Positions 6,782 to 13,618 of a stretch of DNA of 14,536 nucleotides are shown here, one piece after another (the first letter of the stretch is position 1; each line of letters begins with the position of its first letter). The DNA is from Avichristensenella sp031550455 (GTDB lineage: Bacteria > Bacillota > Clostridia > Christensenellales > Aristaeellaceae). A program made the position numbers and the translations under genes. The notes below the pieces were generated by a model. The model was not told the DNA's origin, did no database searches, and saw only the letters and a program-made list of their open reading frames with translations. The stretch is from contig JAVBOQ010000251.1 of assembly GCA_031550455.1 (NCBI GenBank), positions 1 to 14,536 on the forward strand, in the 5' to 3' direction.

Positions 6782-7943
6782 TCTCACTTTTTTCCATGGT
6801 TGTGGCCGCTTCGTTTCCTGTCTTCTTTTCCCGGTCGGCCCGCCGCTGTTTGCGCACGGCTTCGTTTTCTTCGGCTTTCGCCGCTTCCGCCTCTTTTTCG
6901 GCCTGCCTGCGGGTTTCTTTTTTGTCCTTTCCGGTGAAATCGTCCGGGGTCACTTCTTCGTCCATTAACGCCTCGCGCTTGCGCTCGATATAGAACGCCC
7001 GGAAGCACGCGGCCGCGTACGGCGCGACATACAAAAGCACCAGTTGGTTCACGCCCGCGACAATCCACAGGAACCAGCCAATGGACTGTTGCAAAATGTC
7101 CGTCAGCGTGATCAGCTTCGCCACATGCGGCATCGCGATCAGCGCGGCCAGCGCCAGGATCGCGGGCAGCTCATACAGAAGGAAGCTCAGGTACAGCCCG
7201 ACAAGCTGCCATTTGCACCCGCGCATCAGCTTGCGGCTCAGCCGCACGGCGCGGTGCGCGGGCATCCTCGGCTGCGCCGCGAGGCAGACCGGCGCGAGGC
7301 TGTACGCCAGTAACCGGTTGATGAAAAGCATCGTGAACACGACAAACCAGATCAGGCACACGGCGATCAGCACGCCGTATACCAACAGCTGGCTGAGCTT
7401 TAGCTGTTCGACAAACATCGGAATGATCCGAAGCCCGGCCGCGTACAGCGCGACCGGCATCGCAAACGCCATGACCGCCCACAGAAGCGCCCACAGCGAT
7501 GTGTAGAGCATGCCGCCGAAGGCCCGCGGGTATCTGGCGGAAAAGCAGTTGTAAACCTCGACGGGCGATGCCTTTTTGCCGCGCAGGAACGCCAGGAAGT
7601 ATCCGGACGTCGAAACGGAGATGGGCAGGACAGCCAGCAGGAAAACACCAAGGATCACGCCCATCCCGGGCAGCGCTTCGATGACCTGACTGAAATCAAG
7701 CTGAAAATTGCTGTAGAGCATCTCAAAAATCGCCATGAGCGGTTCCTGCGATTCGTCATACATGCCGGCCAGTTGCGATCCGATGGATGAAAAGCCGATC
7801 GTGATGTCCTTCATCAGCAACGTCACCAGTGCGATTGCGGCGCACATCGGCAATACCGCGAGGATCAGCGCGAGCAGCGGCGCCAGCCACTTTTTGTGAA
7901 GCAGGCCGCGAACCCGGCGTTTTAATGCGGCGCGTTCTGACAC
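6762..7943 (-). CDS. DUF975-like integral membrane protein with charged C-terminal tail
   Basis: A protein of about 393 residues. The N-terminus SERAALKRRVRGLLHKKW is the basic amphipathic start typical of DUF975 proteins; six or so hydrophobic segments follow, with the loop YFLAFLRGKKASPVEVYNCF after the second or third. The last ~70 residues are highly charged (Lys/Glu/Arg-rich, coiled-coil-like) and probably cytoplasmic. Function is unknown; members are predicted membrane proteins sometimes found near transport or stress genes. GTG 7943 was chosen because AAAGG (7954-7958) is 10 nt away; TTG 7949 and GTG 7952 are alternatives but too close. It is the first gene of a four-gene minus-strand operon and has a good promoter upstream. 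Confidence 0.78.
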   Translation of the reverse strand: MSERAALKRRVRGLLHKKWLAPLLALILAVLPMCAAIALVTLLMKDITIGFSSIGSQLAGMYDESQEPLMAIFEMLYSNFQLDFSQVIEALPGMGVILGVFLLAVLPISVSTSGYFLAFLRGKKASPVEVYNCFSARYPRAFGGMLYTSLWALLWAVMAFAMPVALYAAGLRIIPMFVEQLKLSQLLVYGVLIAVCLIWFVVFTMLFINRLLAYSLAPVCLAAQPRMPAHRAVRLSRKLMRGCKWQLVGLYLSFLLYELPAILALAALIAMPHVAKLITLTDILQQSIGWFLWIVAGVNQLVLLYVAPYAAACFRAFYIERKREALMDEEVTPDDFTGKDKKETRRQAEKEAEAAKAEENEAVRKQRRADREKKTGNEAATTMEKSENERNAR

Positions 7944-7996
7944 AGACAACACACCTTTCCATAGAATAATGTAAGACTTGACCTATGATGGTTTCT

Positions 7997-8025
7997 ATTA
8001 TAGCGAATTCAGGCTGGTTACGCAA
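7997..8025 (-). promoter_or_regulatory. Sigma-A promoter of the DUF975-rsuA-methyltransferase operon
   Basis: On the minus strand a perfect TATAAT (7997-8002) lies 17 nt downstream of TTGCGT (8020-8025). The start point would be near 7990, leaving a leader of about 45 nt. It is back-to-back with the proS promoter, which starts about 60 bp to the right. Confidence 0.7.
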
Positions 8026-8082
8026 GCTCCGACTTTGTTACGTATACAGACGCGCAAACGTCCTATGTCGTTCCCGCGGCAC

Positions 8083-8111
8083 TTTACATTCCGTTCCTTT
8101 CATAGTATAAT
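8083..8111 (+). promoter_or_regulatory. Sigma-A promoter of the proS T-box leader
   Basis: TTTACA (8083-8088) and a perfect TATAAT (8106-8111) are separated by 17 nt. Transcription would begin about 8118, at the 5' end of the T-box leader. Confidence 0.8.
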
Positions 8112-8114
8112 GAT

Positions 8115-8334
8115 GTGTCCCCGTGGACAGAAGCGACTGTTTTGACCCGTCCAGAGAACGCGCGCCGCCGGCTGAGAGCGCGCCCGGGTTTGGAACCGTT
8201 TGTCCGAGCTGTCACAGGCGCGGGGCGCATCGCCTGCGATAGAGGCCAAGAGCGGACGCGCGAACGCGCGTCAAGCCGGGTGGTACCGCGAAGCGCGCCT
8301 TCGTCCCAGCAGTGGGGCGCGGGCATATTTTTTT
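8115..8334 (+). ncRNA. T-box riboswitch controlling proS
   Basis: The T-box consensus GGGTGGTACCGCG is present exactly at 8278-8290, which pairs with the acceptor end of uncharged tRNA and forms the antiterminator. Upstream are a long GC-rich Stem I region with AGAGAA (about 8153) and GGCTGAGAGCG, and a GGAACCG stretch in which CCG (8196-8198) is a plausible proline specifier codon. Downstream is a terminator hairpin with a T-run. By established T-box behaviour, uncharged tRNA-Pro would stabilise the antiterminator and allow proS transcription. The specifier assignment is my reading and less certain than the T-box itself. Confidence 0.88.
8297..8334 (+). terminator. Intrinsic terminator of the T-box leader
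   Basis: The stem GCC..CGTCCCA / TGGGGCG..GGC with loop GCAG (8297-8324) is followed by ATATTTTTTT to 8334. It overlaps the sequence just after the T-box motif, so terminator and antiterminator can compete. The ribosome site GAGGAGG of proS begins immediately after the T-run. Confidence 0.75.
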
Positions 8335-8349
8335 GAGGAGGCGGTTCCC

Positions 8350-9792
8350 TTGGCAAAGCAAAAAGAACAGGAATTTGTGCAGCACATCACGCCGCGCGAC
8401 CAGGATTTCTCGCAGTGGTACACCGACGTGATTCTGCAAACGGGGCTGGTTGACTACGCGCCGGTGCGCGGCTGTATGGTCATCAAGCCGTACGGCTACG
8501 CGATCTGGGAGCGGATTCAAAAAGAGCTTGACGATCGGTTCAAGGCAACCGGACACGAGAATGTCTACATGCCGATGCTGATCCCCGAAAGTTTCTTATT
8601 AAAAGAAGCGGAGCATGTCGAAGGGTTCGCGCCGGAAGTCGCCTGGGTGACGCACGGCGGCCTGGAACCGCTGCAGGAGCGCCTCGCGATCCGACCGACC
8701 AGCGAGACGATGTTCTGCGCGATGTATTCGAAATGGGTGCAAAGCTGGCGCGACCTGCCGATGCTCTACAACCAGTGGTGCTCGGTGATGCGCTGGGAAA
8801 AGACGACGCGGCCGTTCCTGCGCACCGCCGAATTCCTCTGGCAGGAAGGCCACACGATCCACGAAACCGTGGAAGAAGCGCAGGAAGAGACGCTGCGGAT
8901 GCTGGAAGTCTACCGCGAAACGGCGGAGGACGTGTTGGCGCTGCCCGTCACCTGCGGGCAGAAGAGCGAACGCGAGAAATTCCCCGGCGCGCGCGCGACC
9001 TACTCCATCGAGTCGATGATGCAGGACGGCAAGGCGCTGCAGGCCGGTACGACCCATAACTTCGGCACGAACTTCGCGGAGGCGTTCGACATCAAGTTCC
9101 TGTCCCGAGAGGGCAAGCTTGAGTATGTCCATGAGACGAGCTGGGGCGTGTCCACGCGGATGATCGGCGCGATCATCATGACGCACGGCGATGAGCGCGG
9201 GCTGCGCCTGCCGCCGAACGTCGCGCCCATTCAGGCGGTCGTGCTGCCGATCGCGCAGCACAAGCCGGGCGTCATCGAAGGGGCGAAAGCCGTCGCCGAC
9301 GCGTTAAAGGCGGCCGGTATCCGCGTGAAGTTTGACGACCGGGACACCGTGTCCGCAGGCTTCAAGTTCAATGACTGGGAACTGAAGGGCGTTCCGCTGC
9401 GTGTGGAGGTCGGCCCGCGCGACCTGGAGGCCGGTCAGGCCGTCGTCGCGCGGCGCGACACGTTCGAGAAGATCACGCTGCCGCTCGAAGGCCTCGCGGA
9501 AGCGCTGCTATCGCTGCTCGAAGACATTCAAAAGACGATGTTCGAACAGGCGAAGGCGTTCCGCGCCGAAAAGACGCATGTCGTGCTTGATTACGACGGA
9601 CTGAAAGCGGCTGTCAACGGCGGCTTCGCCAAAGGCATGTGGTGCGGAGACCCCGCGTGCGAGGAGCGCGTCAAGGCCGAGCTTTCCGCGACGACCCGCA
9701 ACATGCCGTTCGACCAGACCCCGGTCGGCGACGCCTGCTGTGTCTGCGGCAAAAAAGCCGACAAGGTGATGTATTTCGCGAAGGCGTATTGA
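8350..9792 (+). CDS. proS: Proline--tRNA ligase (short, ProS type 3)
   Basis: Charges tRNA-Pro with proline in the cytosol. The 480-residue protein has the N-terminal ITPRDQDFSQWYTDVI typical of the shorter archaeal/eukaryal-like ProRS (type 3), which lacks the large editing insertion of E. coli ProRS. Class II signatures include PTSET, RWEKTTRPFLRTAEFLWQEGHT (motif 2) and the late GDERGLRLPP block. The anticodon-binding domain follows (VVLPIAQ...), and the C-terminus has a Cys-bearing zinc-type module (CGDPACEE ... CCVCGKKA) ending in MYFAKAY. The start is TTG at 8350: GAGGAGG (8335-8341) is 8 nt upstream and this start gives MAKQKEQEF. Upstream in-frame codons lie inside the T-box leader. 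It is controlled by that leader and followed by a repeat block rather than a clear terminator. Confidence 0.96.
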   Translation: MAKQKEQEFVQHITPRDQDFSQWYTDVILQTGLVDYAPVRGCMVIKPYGYAIWERIQKELDDRFKATGHENVYMPMLIPESFLLKEAEHVEGFAPEVAWVTHGGLEPLQERLAIRPTSETMFCAMYSKWVQSWRDLPMLYNQWCSVMRWEKTTRPFLRTAEFLWQEGHTIHETVEEAQEETLRMLEVYRETAEDVLALPVTCGQKSEREKFPGARATYSIESMMQDGKALQAGTTHNFGTNFAEAFDIKFLSREGKLEYVHETSWGVSTRMIGAIIMTHGDERGLRLPPNVAPIQAVVLPIAQHKPGVIEGAKAVADALKAAGIRVKFDDRDTVSAGFKFNDWELKGVPLRVEVGPRDLEAGQAVVARRDTFEKITLPLEGLAEALLSLLEDIQKTMFEQAKAFRAEKTHVVLDYDGLKAAVNGGFAKGMWCGDPACEERVKAELSATTRNMPFDQTPVGDACCVCGKKADKVMYFAKAY

Positions 9793-9808
9793 GAAGGATG
9801 GGGAACGC

Positions 9809-10022
9809 CAAGGGGCTTTGCCCCTTGGATCCCCACTTAAGGCACCGCCGCACAATCGCGCACACTGTCATCGCGGATCTTTTCGTGCTGCTCTGCGTCG
9901 CGCTTCCGGTCGCCGTAGCGCTGCTACGGCTTCCTACAGGCTCCTTGATCATCACGAAAATCTCTCGCGATGCCAGCGACGCTCTTTGTGCGGCGGTGCC
10001 TTAAGGGCCATTGGCCCTTAAG
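9809..10022. repeat. Palindromic intergenic repeat interrupted by MITE A
   Basis: The left part (9809-9840: hairpin CCAAGGGG/CCCCTTGG, then GATCCCCACTTAA) and the right part (10001-10022: TTAAGGGCCATTGGCCCTTA) together equal the intact copy at 2121-2170. The join is at the TTAA that is duplicated around the inserted 160-bp element. Confidence 0.85.
9841..10000. mobile_element. MITE-like inverted-repeat element A (160 bp) with TTAA target duplication
   Basis: Perfect 15-bp terminal inverted repeats, GGCACCGCCGCACAA at 9841-9855 and TTGTGCGGCGGTGCC at 9986-10000, are flanked directly by TTAA at 9837-9840 and 10001-10004. Removing the element plus one TTAA restores the uninterrupted repeat found at 2121-2180. 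Inside, similarity between the two arms continues imperfectly (CATCGCG, TTTTCGTG) to a central palindrome CCGTAGC-GCT-GCTACGG, so it can fold along its full length. It has no ORF of its own and would need a transposase in trans. It shares its core with element B at 3384-3535. Confidence 0.85.
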
Positions 10023-10064
10023 AATCCCTTCTTTGCCGCACAGCCCCAAAAAGGCTTTTCTTTG

Positions 10065-10094
10065 GTTCTTTCTTTTCCCCCGAAAAGAAAGAAC
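10065..10094. repeat. A/T-rich hairpin upstream of the aldo/keto reductase gene
   Basis: A 12-bp perfect stem, GTTCTTTCTTTT (10065-10076) with AAAAGAAAGAAC (10083-10094), and a CCCCCG loop. It sits about 60 bp before the reductase start, and no promoter match was seen between them. It could be a further intergenic repeat or a terminator for proS transcripts; no U-tract follows it on the plus strand. Confidence 0.6.
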
Positions 10095-10153
10095 ACGTTC
10101 TCCGTTCTCCCTCCTCCCCCTTCCCACCACCCAACCGAAAGGCGCGTGCTTCC

Positions 10154-11107
10154 ATGAAAAAGATCCGAATCGCCGAGGGCCTCGAGTTTACCGACATCGC
10201 GCTGGGCGAAAGCAAGCGCGGCGACCCGGCGCGGGAGGCGGCCGCGTTCGCGGTGATGGACCGGTACGTCGAGCTGGGTGGCGACACGTTCGACTCGGCG
10301 CGGCTATACTACGACGGCGGCTCTGACCGCGCGCTGGGCAAATGGATCAGGAGCCGCGGCCTTTTCGGAAAGGTCAACATCGTCACCAAGGGCAGCCACC
10401 CGAACAAAGGTGACATGTTCCGTTCGCGGCTGTCCAAGGATGAGATCGAGCGGGACCTGAACGAGTCGCTTTCGTTCCTGGGCGTCGACCATTCCGACCT
10501 GCACCTGTTGCACCGCGACGACGTCAAAACGCCGGTCGACGCGATCGTGCCCGTGCTGTCCGGGCTGGTCAGGGCCGGAAAGACGCGCGCGGTCGGCGTG
10601 TCGAACTGGACAGTCGGGCGCATCATCGAGGCGAATGAGTTCGCGCTGCAAAACGGGTTCGAACCGCTGCGCTGCTGCCAACTGCATTTCAGCCTCGCGC
10701 AGACGACCGCCGCGATCACCGGTGACATCACGCACGTGCCGATGAACGAAATCGAGTTTGGCTGGTACCGCGAGAGCCGACTGCCCGTGATGTGCTTCGG
10801 CGCGCAGGCGCGCGGCTGGTTCGCGGCGCGCGCGGCTGGCAGGGAACCGAGCGCCAGCCCGCTGAAATACTATGACCTGTTGCCGGAAAACCGCCGCAGG
10901 CTGATCCGGCTTCAAAATCTGTCGAAATCGCTCGGCAAGAGCCTCTCGGCGATCACAACGGCGTATGTCCGCGACCGCGGGCTGAACGCGGTCGCCCTGT
11001 GCTCGTTTTCGAGCGTCGCGCAGTTGGAGGAAGCGTTCGAGGCCGAGACGTTCAGGCTGACCGCCGGCCAGTGCAAATACCTAGAAACAGGAGCGGGATC
11101 GTGTTGA
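10154..11107 (+). CDS. Aldo/keto reductase family oxidoreductase
   Basis: A 317-residue NADPH-type aldo/keto reductase. The catalytic tetrad is visible: Asp47 (DTFDSA), Tyr52 (RLYY), Lys79 (IVTKGSH) and His120 (LHLLHRDD). The barrel strand RAGKTRAVGVSNW and the C-terminal cofactor-phosphate region (VALCSFSSVAQLEEAF) fit the family. The substrate cannot be told from sequence. The ribosome site is weak: AAAGG lies about 14 nt before the ATG at 10154, but the protein begins properly there. Its last codons overlap the next gene by 7 nt (GTGTTGA), so the two form a coupled operon and may act in one redox step, though that functional link is inference. Confidence 0.9.
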   Translation: MKKIRIAEGLEFTDIALGESKRGDPAREAAAFAVMDRYVELGGDTFDSARLYYDGGSDRALGKWIRSRGLFGKVNIVTKGSHPNKGDMFRSRLSKDEIERDLNESLSFLGVDHSDLHLLHRDDVKTPVDAIVPVLSGLVRAGKTRAVGVSNWTVGRIIEANEFALQNGFEPLRCCQLHFSLAQTTAAITGDITHVPMNEIEFGWYRESRLPVMCFGAQARGWFAARAAGREPSASPLKYYDLLPENRRRLIRLQNLSKSLGKSLSAITTAYVRDRGLNAVALCSFSSVAQLEEAFEAETFRLTAGQCKYLETGAGSC

Positions 11108-12513
11108 ACAATCGTTACGATGTTATCATCATCGGCGCAGGCCCGGCGGGCATCTTCACCGCGCTGGAACTGATGGAAAAAAAGAAGGACGCGCGCGTGC
11201 TGCTGGTCGATCAGGGCCGCGCGATCGCGCGCCGCGCCTGCCCGATGCGCACGACCGGCAAGTGCGTCGGCTGCGAACCGTGCGCGATCGTCAGCGGATG
11301 GGCCGGTGCGGGCGCGTTCTCGGACGGCAAGCTGTCGCTGTCGAGCGAGGTCGGCGGCCACATCGCGGACTATATCGGCACGCAGGCCGCCGAGGCGCTG
11401 ATCCGGGAGGCCGACGCGGTGTACATGCAGTTCGGCGCGCCGGATGTCGTGCACGGGTTGAACGACCCGAAGGTAGACGAGCTTAAATATGAGGCGTCCC
11501 GGCACAACATCAAGCTCGTGCCCTGCCCGGTGCGCCACCTCGGCACCGATCACGCGGGCGAGGTGCTCGGCGCGATGTACGACCGGTTGATCGCGTGGAA
11601 CAATTTCACGTTCGCCGAGCGGACGACCGCGCTGGACCTGATCGTCGAGGATTCAAAAATCGTCGGCGTGACGCTGCGCGCGCCTGACGGAACCGTGCTC
11701 CGCTGCGACGCGCCTTATGTCGTCGCGGCACCGGGCCGCGGCGGCGCTGCCTGGCTGACCAGGCAGATTCAGCGCCTTGGCCTCAAAACCAGCAACAACG
11801 AAGTGGACATCGGCGTGCGCGTCGAGGTGCCGAACGCGATCATGGATCACCTGACGCGTCACCTGTACGAGGCGAAGCTGATCTATTACGCCGACACCTA
11901 CGAAAACAAGGTGCGCACGTTCTGCATGAACCCGGGCGGCGTCGTCAGCGAGGAGCATTACGAGGGCGACATCGCGGTCGTCAACGGCCACAGCTACGGC
12001 GACCCGAACAAGCGCACCGGCAACACAAATGTCGCGGTGCTCGTGTCGACGCGGTTCACCGAGCCGTTCAACCAGCCCATCGAGTACGGCCGCTACATTG
12101 CGAAACTCGCCAACATGCTCACCGGCGGGCCGATCATGGTGCAGCGGCTTGGCGACCTGCTGCAAGGCCGCCGCACCGACGCGACACGGCGGAAAAAGTC
12201 GACCACCGAACCGACGCTGCCGACCGCGGTGCCGGGCGATTTGAGCTTTGTCATCCCGAGCCGCCATCTGACCAGCATCATCGAGGCGCTGCGCGCGTTT
12301 GACAAGCTCGCGCCGGGCCTGTATGGCAAGAACACGCTGCTGTACGGCGTCGAGGTCAAGTTCTACTCGTCGAAGGTCCCGGTGAACGCCGATTTTGAAA
12401 CCGCGATCGAAGGGCTGTTCGCGATCGGCGACGGCGCGGGCATCACACGCGGGCTGATGCAGGCGAGCTGCACGGGCATGCGCGTGGCGCGGAGCATCGC
12501 GGCGCGCGGGTGA
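11101..12513 (+). CDS. FAD-dependent dehydrogenase, COG2509-like
   Basis: A 470-residue flavoprotein. The N-terminal Rossmann dinucleotide motif is GAGPAG (12-17) after YDVIII. A Cys cluster Cx7CxxCxxC follows (C47, C55, C58, C61), then GWAGAGAFSDGKLSL, the hallmark of the COG2509 group of predicted FAD-dependent dehydrogenases. A late LFAIGDGAGITRG block is the second FAD-contacting motif. The biological substrate is unknown for the group; the Cys set could bind a metal or Fe-S centre, which is inference. The start is GTG 11101 with AGGAG 7 nt upstream; TTG 11104 is the alternative. It overlaps the aldo/keto reductase end and is followed by a clean terminator at 12668-12695. Confidence 0.9.
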   Translation: MLNNRYDVIIIGAGPAGIFTALELMEKKKDARVLLVDQGRAIARRACPMRTTGKCVGCEPCAIVSGWAGAGAFSDGKLSLSSEVGGHIADYIGTQAAEALIREADAVYMQFGAPDVVHGLNDPKVDELKYEASRHNIKLVPCPVRHLGTDHAGEVLGAMYDRLIAWNNFTFAERTTALDLIVEDSKIVGVTLRAPDGTVLRCDAPYVVAAPGRGGAAWLTRQIQRLGLKTSNNEVDIGVRVEVPNAIMDHLTRHLYEAKLIYYADTYENKVRTFCMNPGGVVSEEHYEGDIAVVNGHSYGDPNKRTGNTNVAVLVSTRFTEPFNQPIEYGRYIAKLANMLTGGPIMVQRLGDLLQGRRTDATRRKKSTTEPTLPTAVPGDLSFVIPSRHLTSIIEALRAFDKLAPGLYGKNTLLYGVEVKFYSSKVPVNADFETAIEGLFAIGDGAGITRGLMQASCTGMRVARSIAARG

Positions 12514-12539
12514 CGGCATCCGCCGACCCATTGCCGCTT

Positions 12540-12650
12540 ATGCGCAAGCTGTGCTTTTTCGATCCATTCCGCAGTGATGGCATGGATCTTGCCGATGACG
12601 AGGATCAGGGGACGGACTGTCTTGACAAATACTTTCCCTGGGCCGCCTGA
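12540..12650 (+). CDS. Possible 36-residue small ORF of unknown function
   Basis: ATG 12540 to TGA 12648 encodes a short acidic peptide (MRKLCFFDPFRSDGMD, an acidic run, then KYFPWAA). It lies between the FAD dehydrogenase stop and the terminator at 12668, so it would share that transcript. No Shine-Dalgarno is visible before the ATG. It may be a real small gene, a decayed gene end, or chance. Confidence 0.25.
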   Translation: MRKLCFFDPFRSDGMDLADDEDQGTDCLDKYFPWAA

Positions 12651-12667
12651 TTCGTAACGGTTGCCTG

Positions 12668-12695
12668 AAAACCCCCGCTTTTTGGCGGGGGTTTT
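12668..12695 (+). terminator. Intrinsic terminator of the aldo/keto reductase-FAD dehydrogenase operon
   Basis: A perfect 11-bp stem AAAACCCCCGC / GCGGGGGTTTT with a 6-nt loop and T-run. It separates the redox operon from the Cys-rich array. Confidence 0.9.
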
Positions 12696-12731
12696 GCTTC
12701 TGGCTCAGGTGTTTTCGGATACCGAAGATCT

Positions 12732-12748
12732 GTTCATGTCCCGTTCAT
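12732..12748 (+). promoter_or_regulatory. GTTCAT direct repeat upstream of array gene 1
   Basis: GTTCAT at 12732-12737 and 12743-12748 are spaced by one helical turn (11 bp) and sit 16 nt before the -35 box. The same pair recurs before array genes 2 and 3, so it is a candidate activator site. Outside this element the region upstream of gene 1 no longer resembles the other units. Confidence 0.5.
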
Positions 12749-12764
12749 TTTTTATCGAATACTA

Positions 12765-12793
12765 TTGACAATATCCGCTGTTTATGGTAAGTT
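12765..12793 (+). promoter_or_regulatory. Promoter of array gene 1
   Basis: A perfect -35 TTGACA (12765-12770), a 17-nt spacer and a weak -10 TAAGTT (12788-12793). A weak -10 with an upstream repeat suits an activated promoter. The leader to the ATG is about 27 nt. Confidence 0.65.
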
Positions 12794-12826
12794 GTGAGCA
12801 AACAATTGGGAAGCGAGGGACTTATT

Positions 12827-13387
12827 ATGAAGAAATTGGTTAGCTTGCTGCTCGTCGCCATGATGCTCATCACCGCCGTCAGCGCGTTCGCCGACGAAGC
12901 GGCGGACAAGGCGAAACACCCGGCCCTGGGTGGCTTTGACTGGAACCCGTACGACAGCGATGGGGATAAGGGCAACGGTATTAGCGAGAAAGGTATTCCC
13001 GGCTGGCTCGCGGCGCGCATCATGAGAGCCGTCGAGATCGGCTTCGTTCGGTATCCGTTTAACCCGTACTATGACTGCTGCATTTTCTGCGTGATCGCGG
13101 ATTGCGATTGCTATGAGTGCGCCGGCGTGCACATGGGGATTGCCTCTCTCTCCGATTACTTTGGTGAGGATTGCGAACACTCGCTTCCGTTATTTGGCTA
13201 CCGCTACTGCGGCGTCCCGGGCTGCTATTGTATGGATCCGGAGACCTTCGAAGAGTTCCTTGATGAGTATTACAACGGATACATGCCATTTATTGAGACC
13301 TATTTCTTTAACGATCCCGATTGTCCCGATGACGAAGAAGAAGCCGAAGCCCTTTGGGAGCAGTTCCTTGCCGATTACGACCTGTAA
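12827..13387 (+). CDS. Secreted acidic Cys-rich protein, array copy 1
   Basis: I do not recognise the family. The 186-residue product begins with a clear signal peptide (MKKLVSLLLVAMMLITAVSA, cleavage after AFA at 22). A constant region follows: HPALGGFDWNPYDSDG (31-46), GIPGWLAARI (56-65) and PFNPYYDCC (77-85), running into a Cys cluster CC-x2-C-x4-C-x-C (84-95). The rest is variable except for CGVPGCYCMD, and ends in an acidic stretch (DPDCPDDEEEAEA). The mature part has 11 Cys. The start ATG 12827 has GAGGGA 6 nt upstream; the in-frame ATG at 12794 sits at the -10 and is rejected. Disulfide-rich extracellular or metal-binding roles are possible but inferred. It has its own promoter and terminator. 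Confidence 0.88.
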   Translation: MKKLVSLLLVAMMLITAVSAFADEAADKAKHPALGGFDWNPYDSDGDKGNGISEKGIPGWLAARIMRAVEIGFVRYPFNPYYDCCIFCVIADCDCYECAGVHMGIASLSDYFGEDCEHSLPLFGYRYCGVPGCYCMDPETFEEFLDEYYNGYMPFIETYFFNDPDCPDDEEEAEALWEQFLADYDL

Positions 13388-13415
13388 TACGGAACGGATT
13401 GAGAAAACCGGAACC

Positions 13416-13453
13416 GCAAAACAGAACCCGCTTCACGGCGGGTTCTGTTTTGC
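13416..13453 (+). terminator. Terminator of array gene 1
   Basis: A perfect 16-bp stem GCAAAACAGAACCCGC / GCGGGTTCTGTTTTGC with a 6-nt loop. It lies 28 nt after the stop codon, with the T-run inside the stem. Its sequence is unrelated to the terminator of array gene 2. Confidence 0.85.
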
Positions 13454-13522
13454 TCAATGCCTAACAATTGCTTCTCCCTGAATTAACGCTGGCGATGTAT
13501 ACGCGCGCCCATCAGCGCGTCC

Positions 13523-13539
13523 GTTCATTTCCCGTTCAT
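13523..13539 (+). promoter_or_regulatory. GTTCAT direct repeat upstream of array gene 2
   Basis: GTTCAT at 13523-13528 and 13534-13539, 11 bp apart, lie 17 nt before the -35 box. The left half in the form TCCGTTCAT fits the loose LytTR-type half-site pattern, but the 11-bp period is shorter than the usual two-turn spacing of such sites. Confidence 0.5.
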
Positions 13540-13556
13540 TTTTTTCCCGAACACTA

Positions 13557-13585
13557 TTGACATTATTGACCGTTTATGTTAGATT
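13557..13585 (+). promoter_or_regulatory. Promoter of array gene 2
   Basis: TTGACA (13557-13562), 17-nt spacer, TAGATT (13580-13585). It is nearly identical to the promoter of gene 3. Confidence 0.7.
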
Positions 13586-13618
13586 ATGGGCAAACGATTG
13601 GGAAGTGAGGGACTCAAC

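Noticed and set aside
8200..8349. Open frame upstream of proS continuous with it
   Set aside because: It lies entirely within the T-box leader and terminator; TTG 8350 has the proper ribosome site and family start.
12794..12826. In-frame upstream ATG before array gene 1, also at 13586 before gene 2
   Set aside because: It falls directly after the -10 box, near the transcription start, and would hide the signal peptide behind 11 extra residues.
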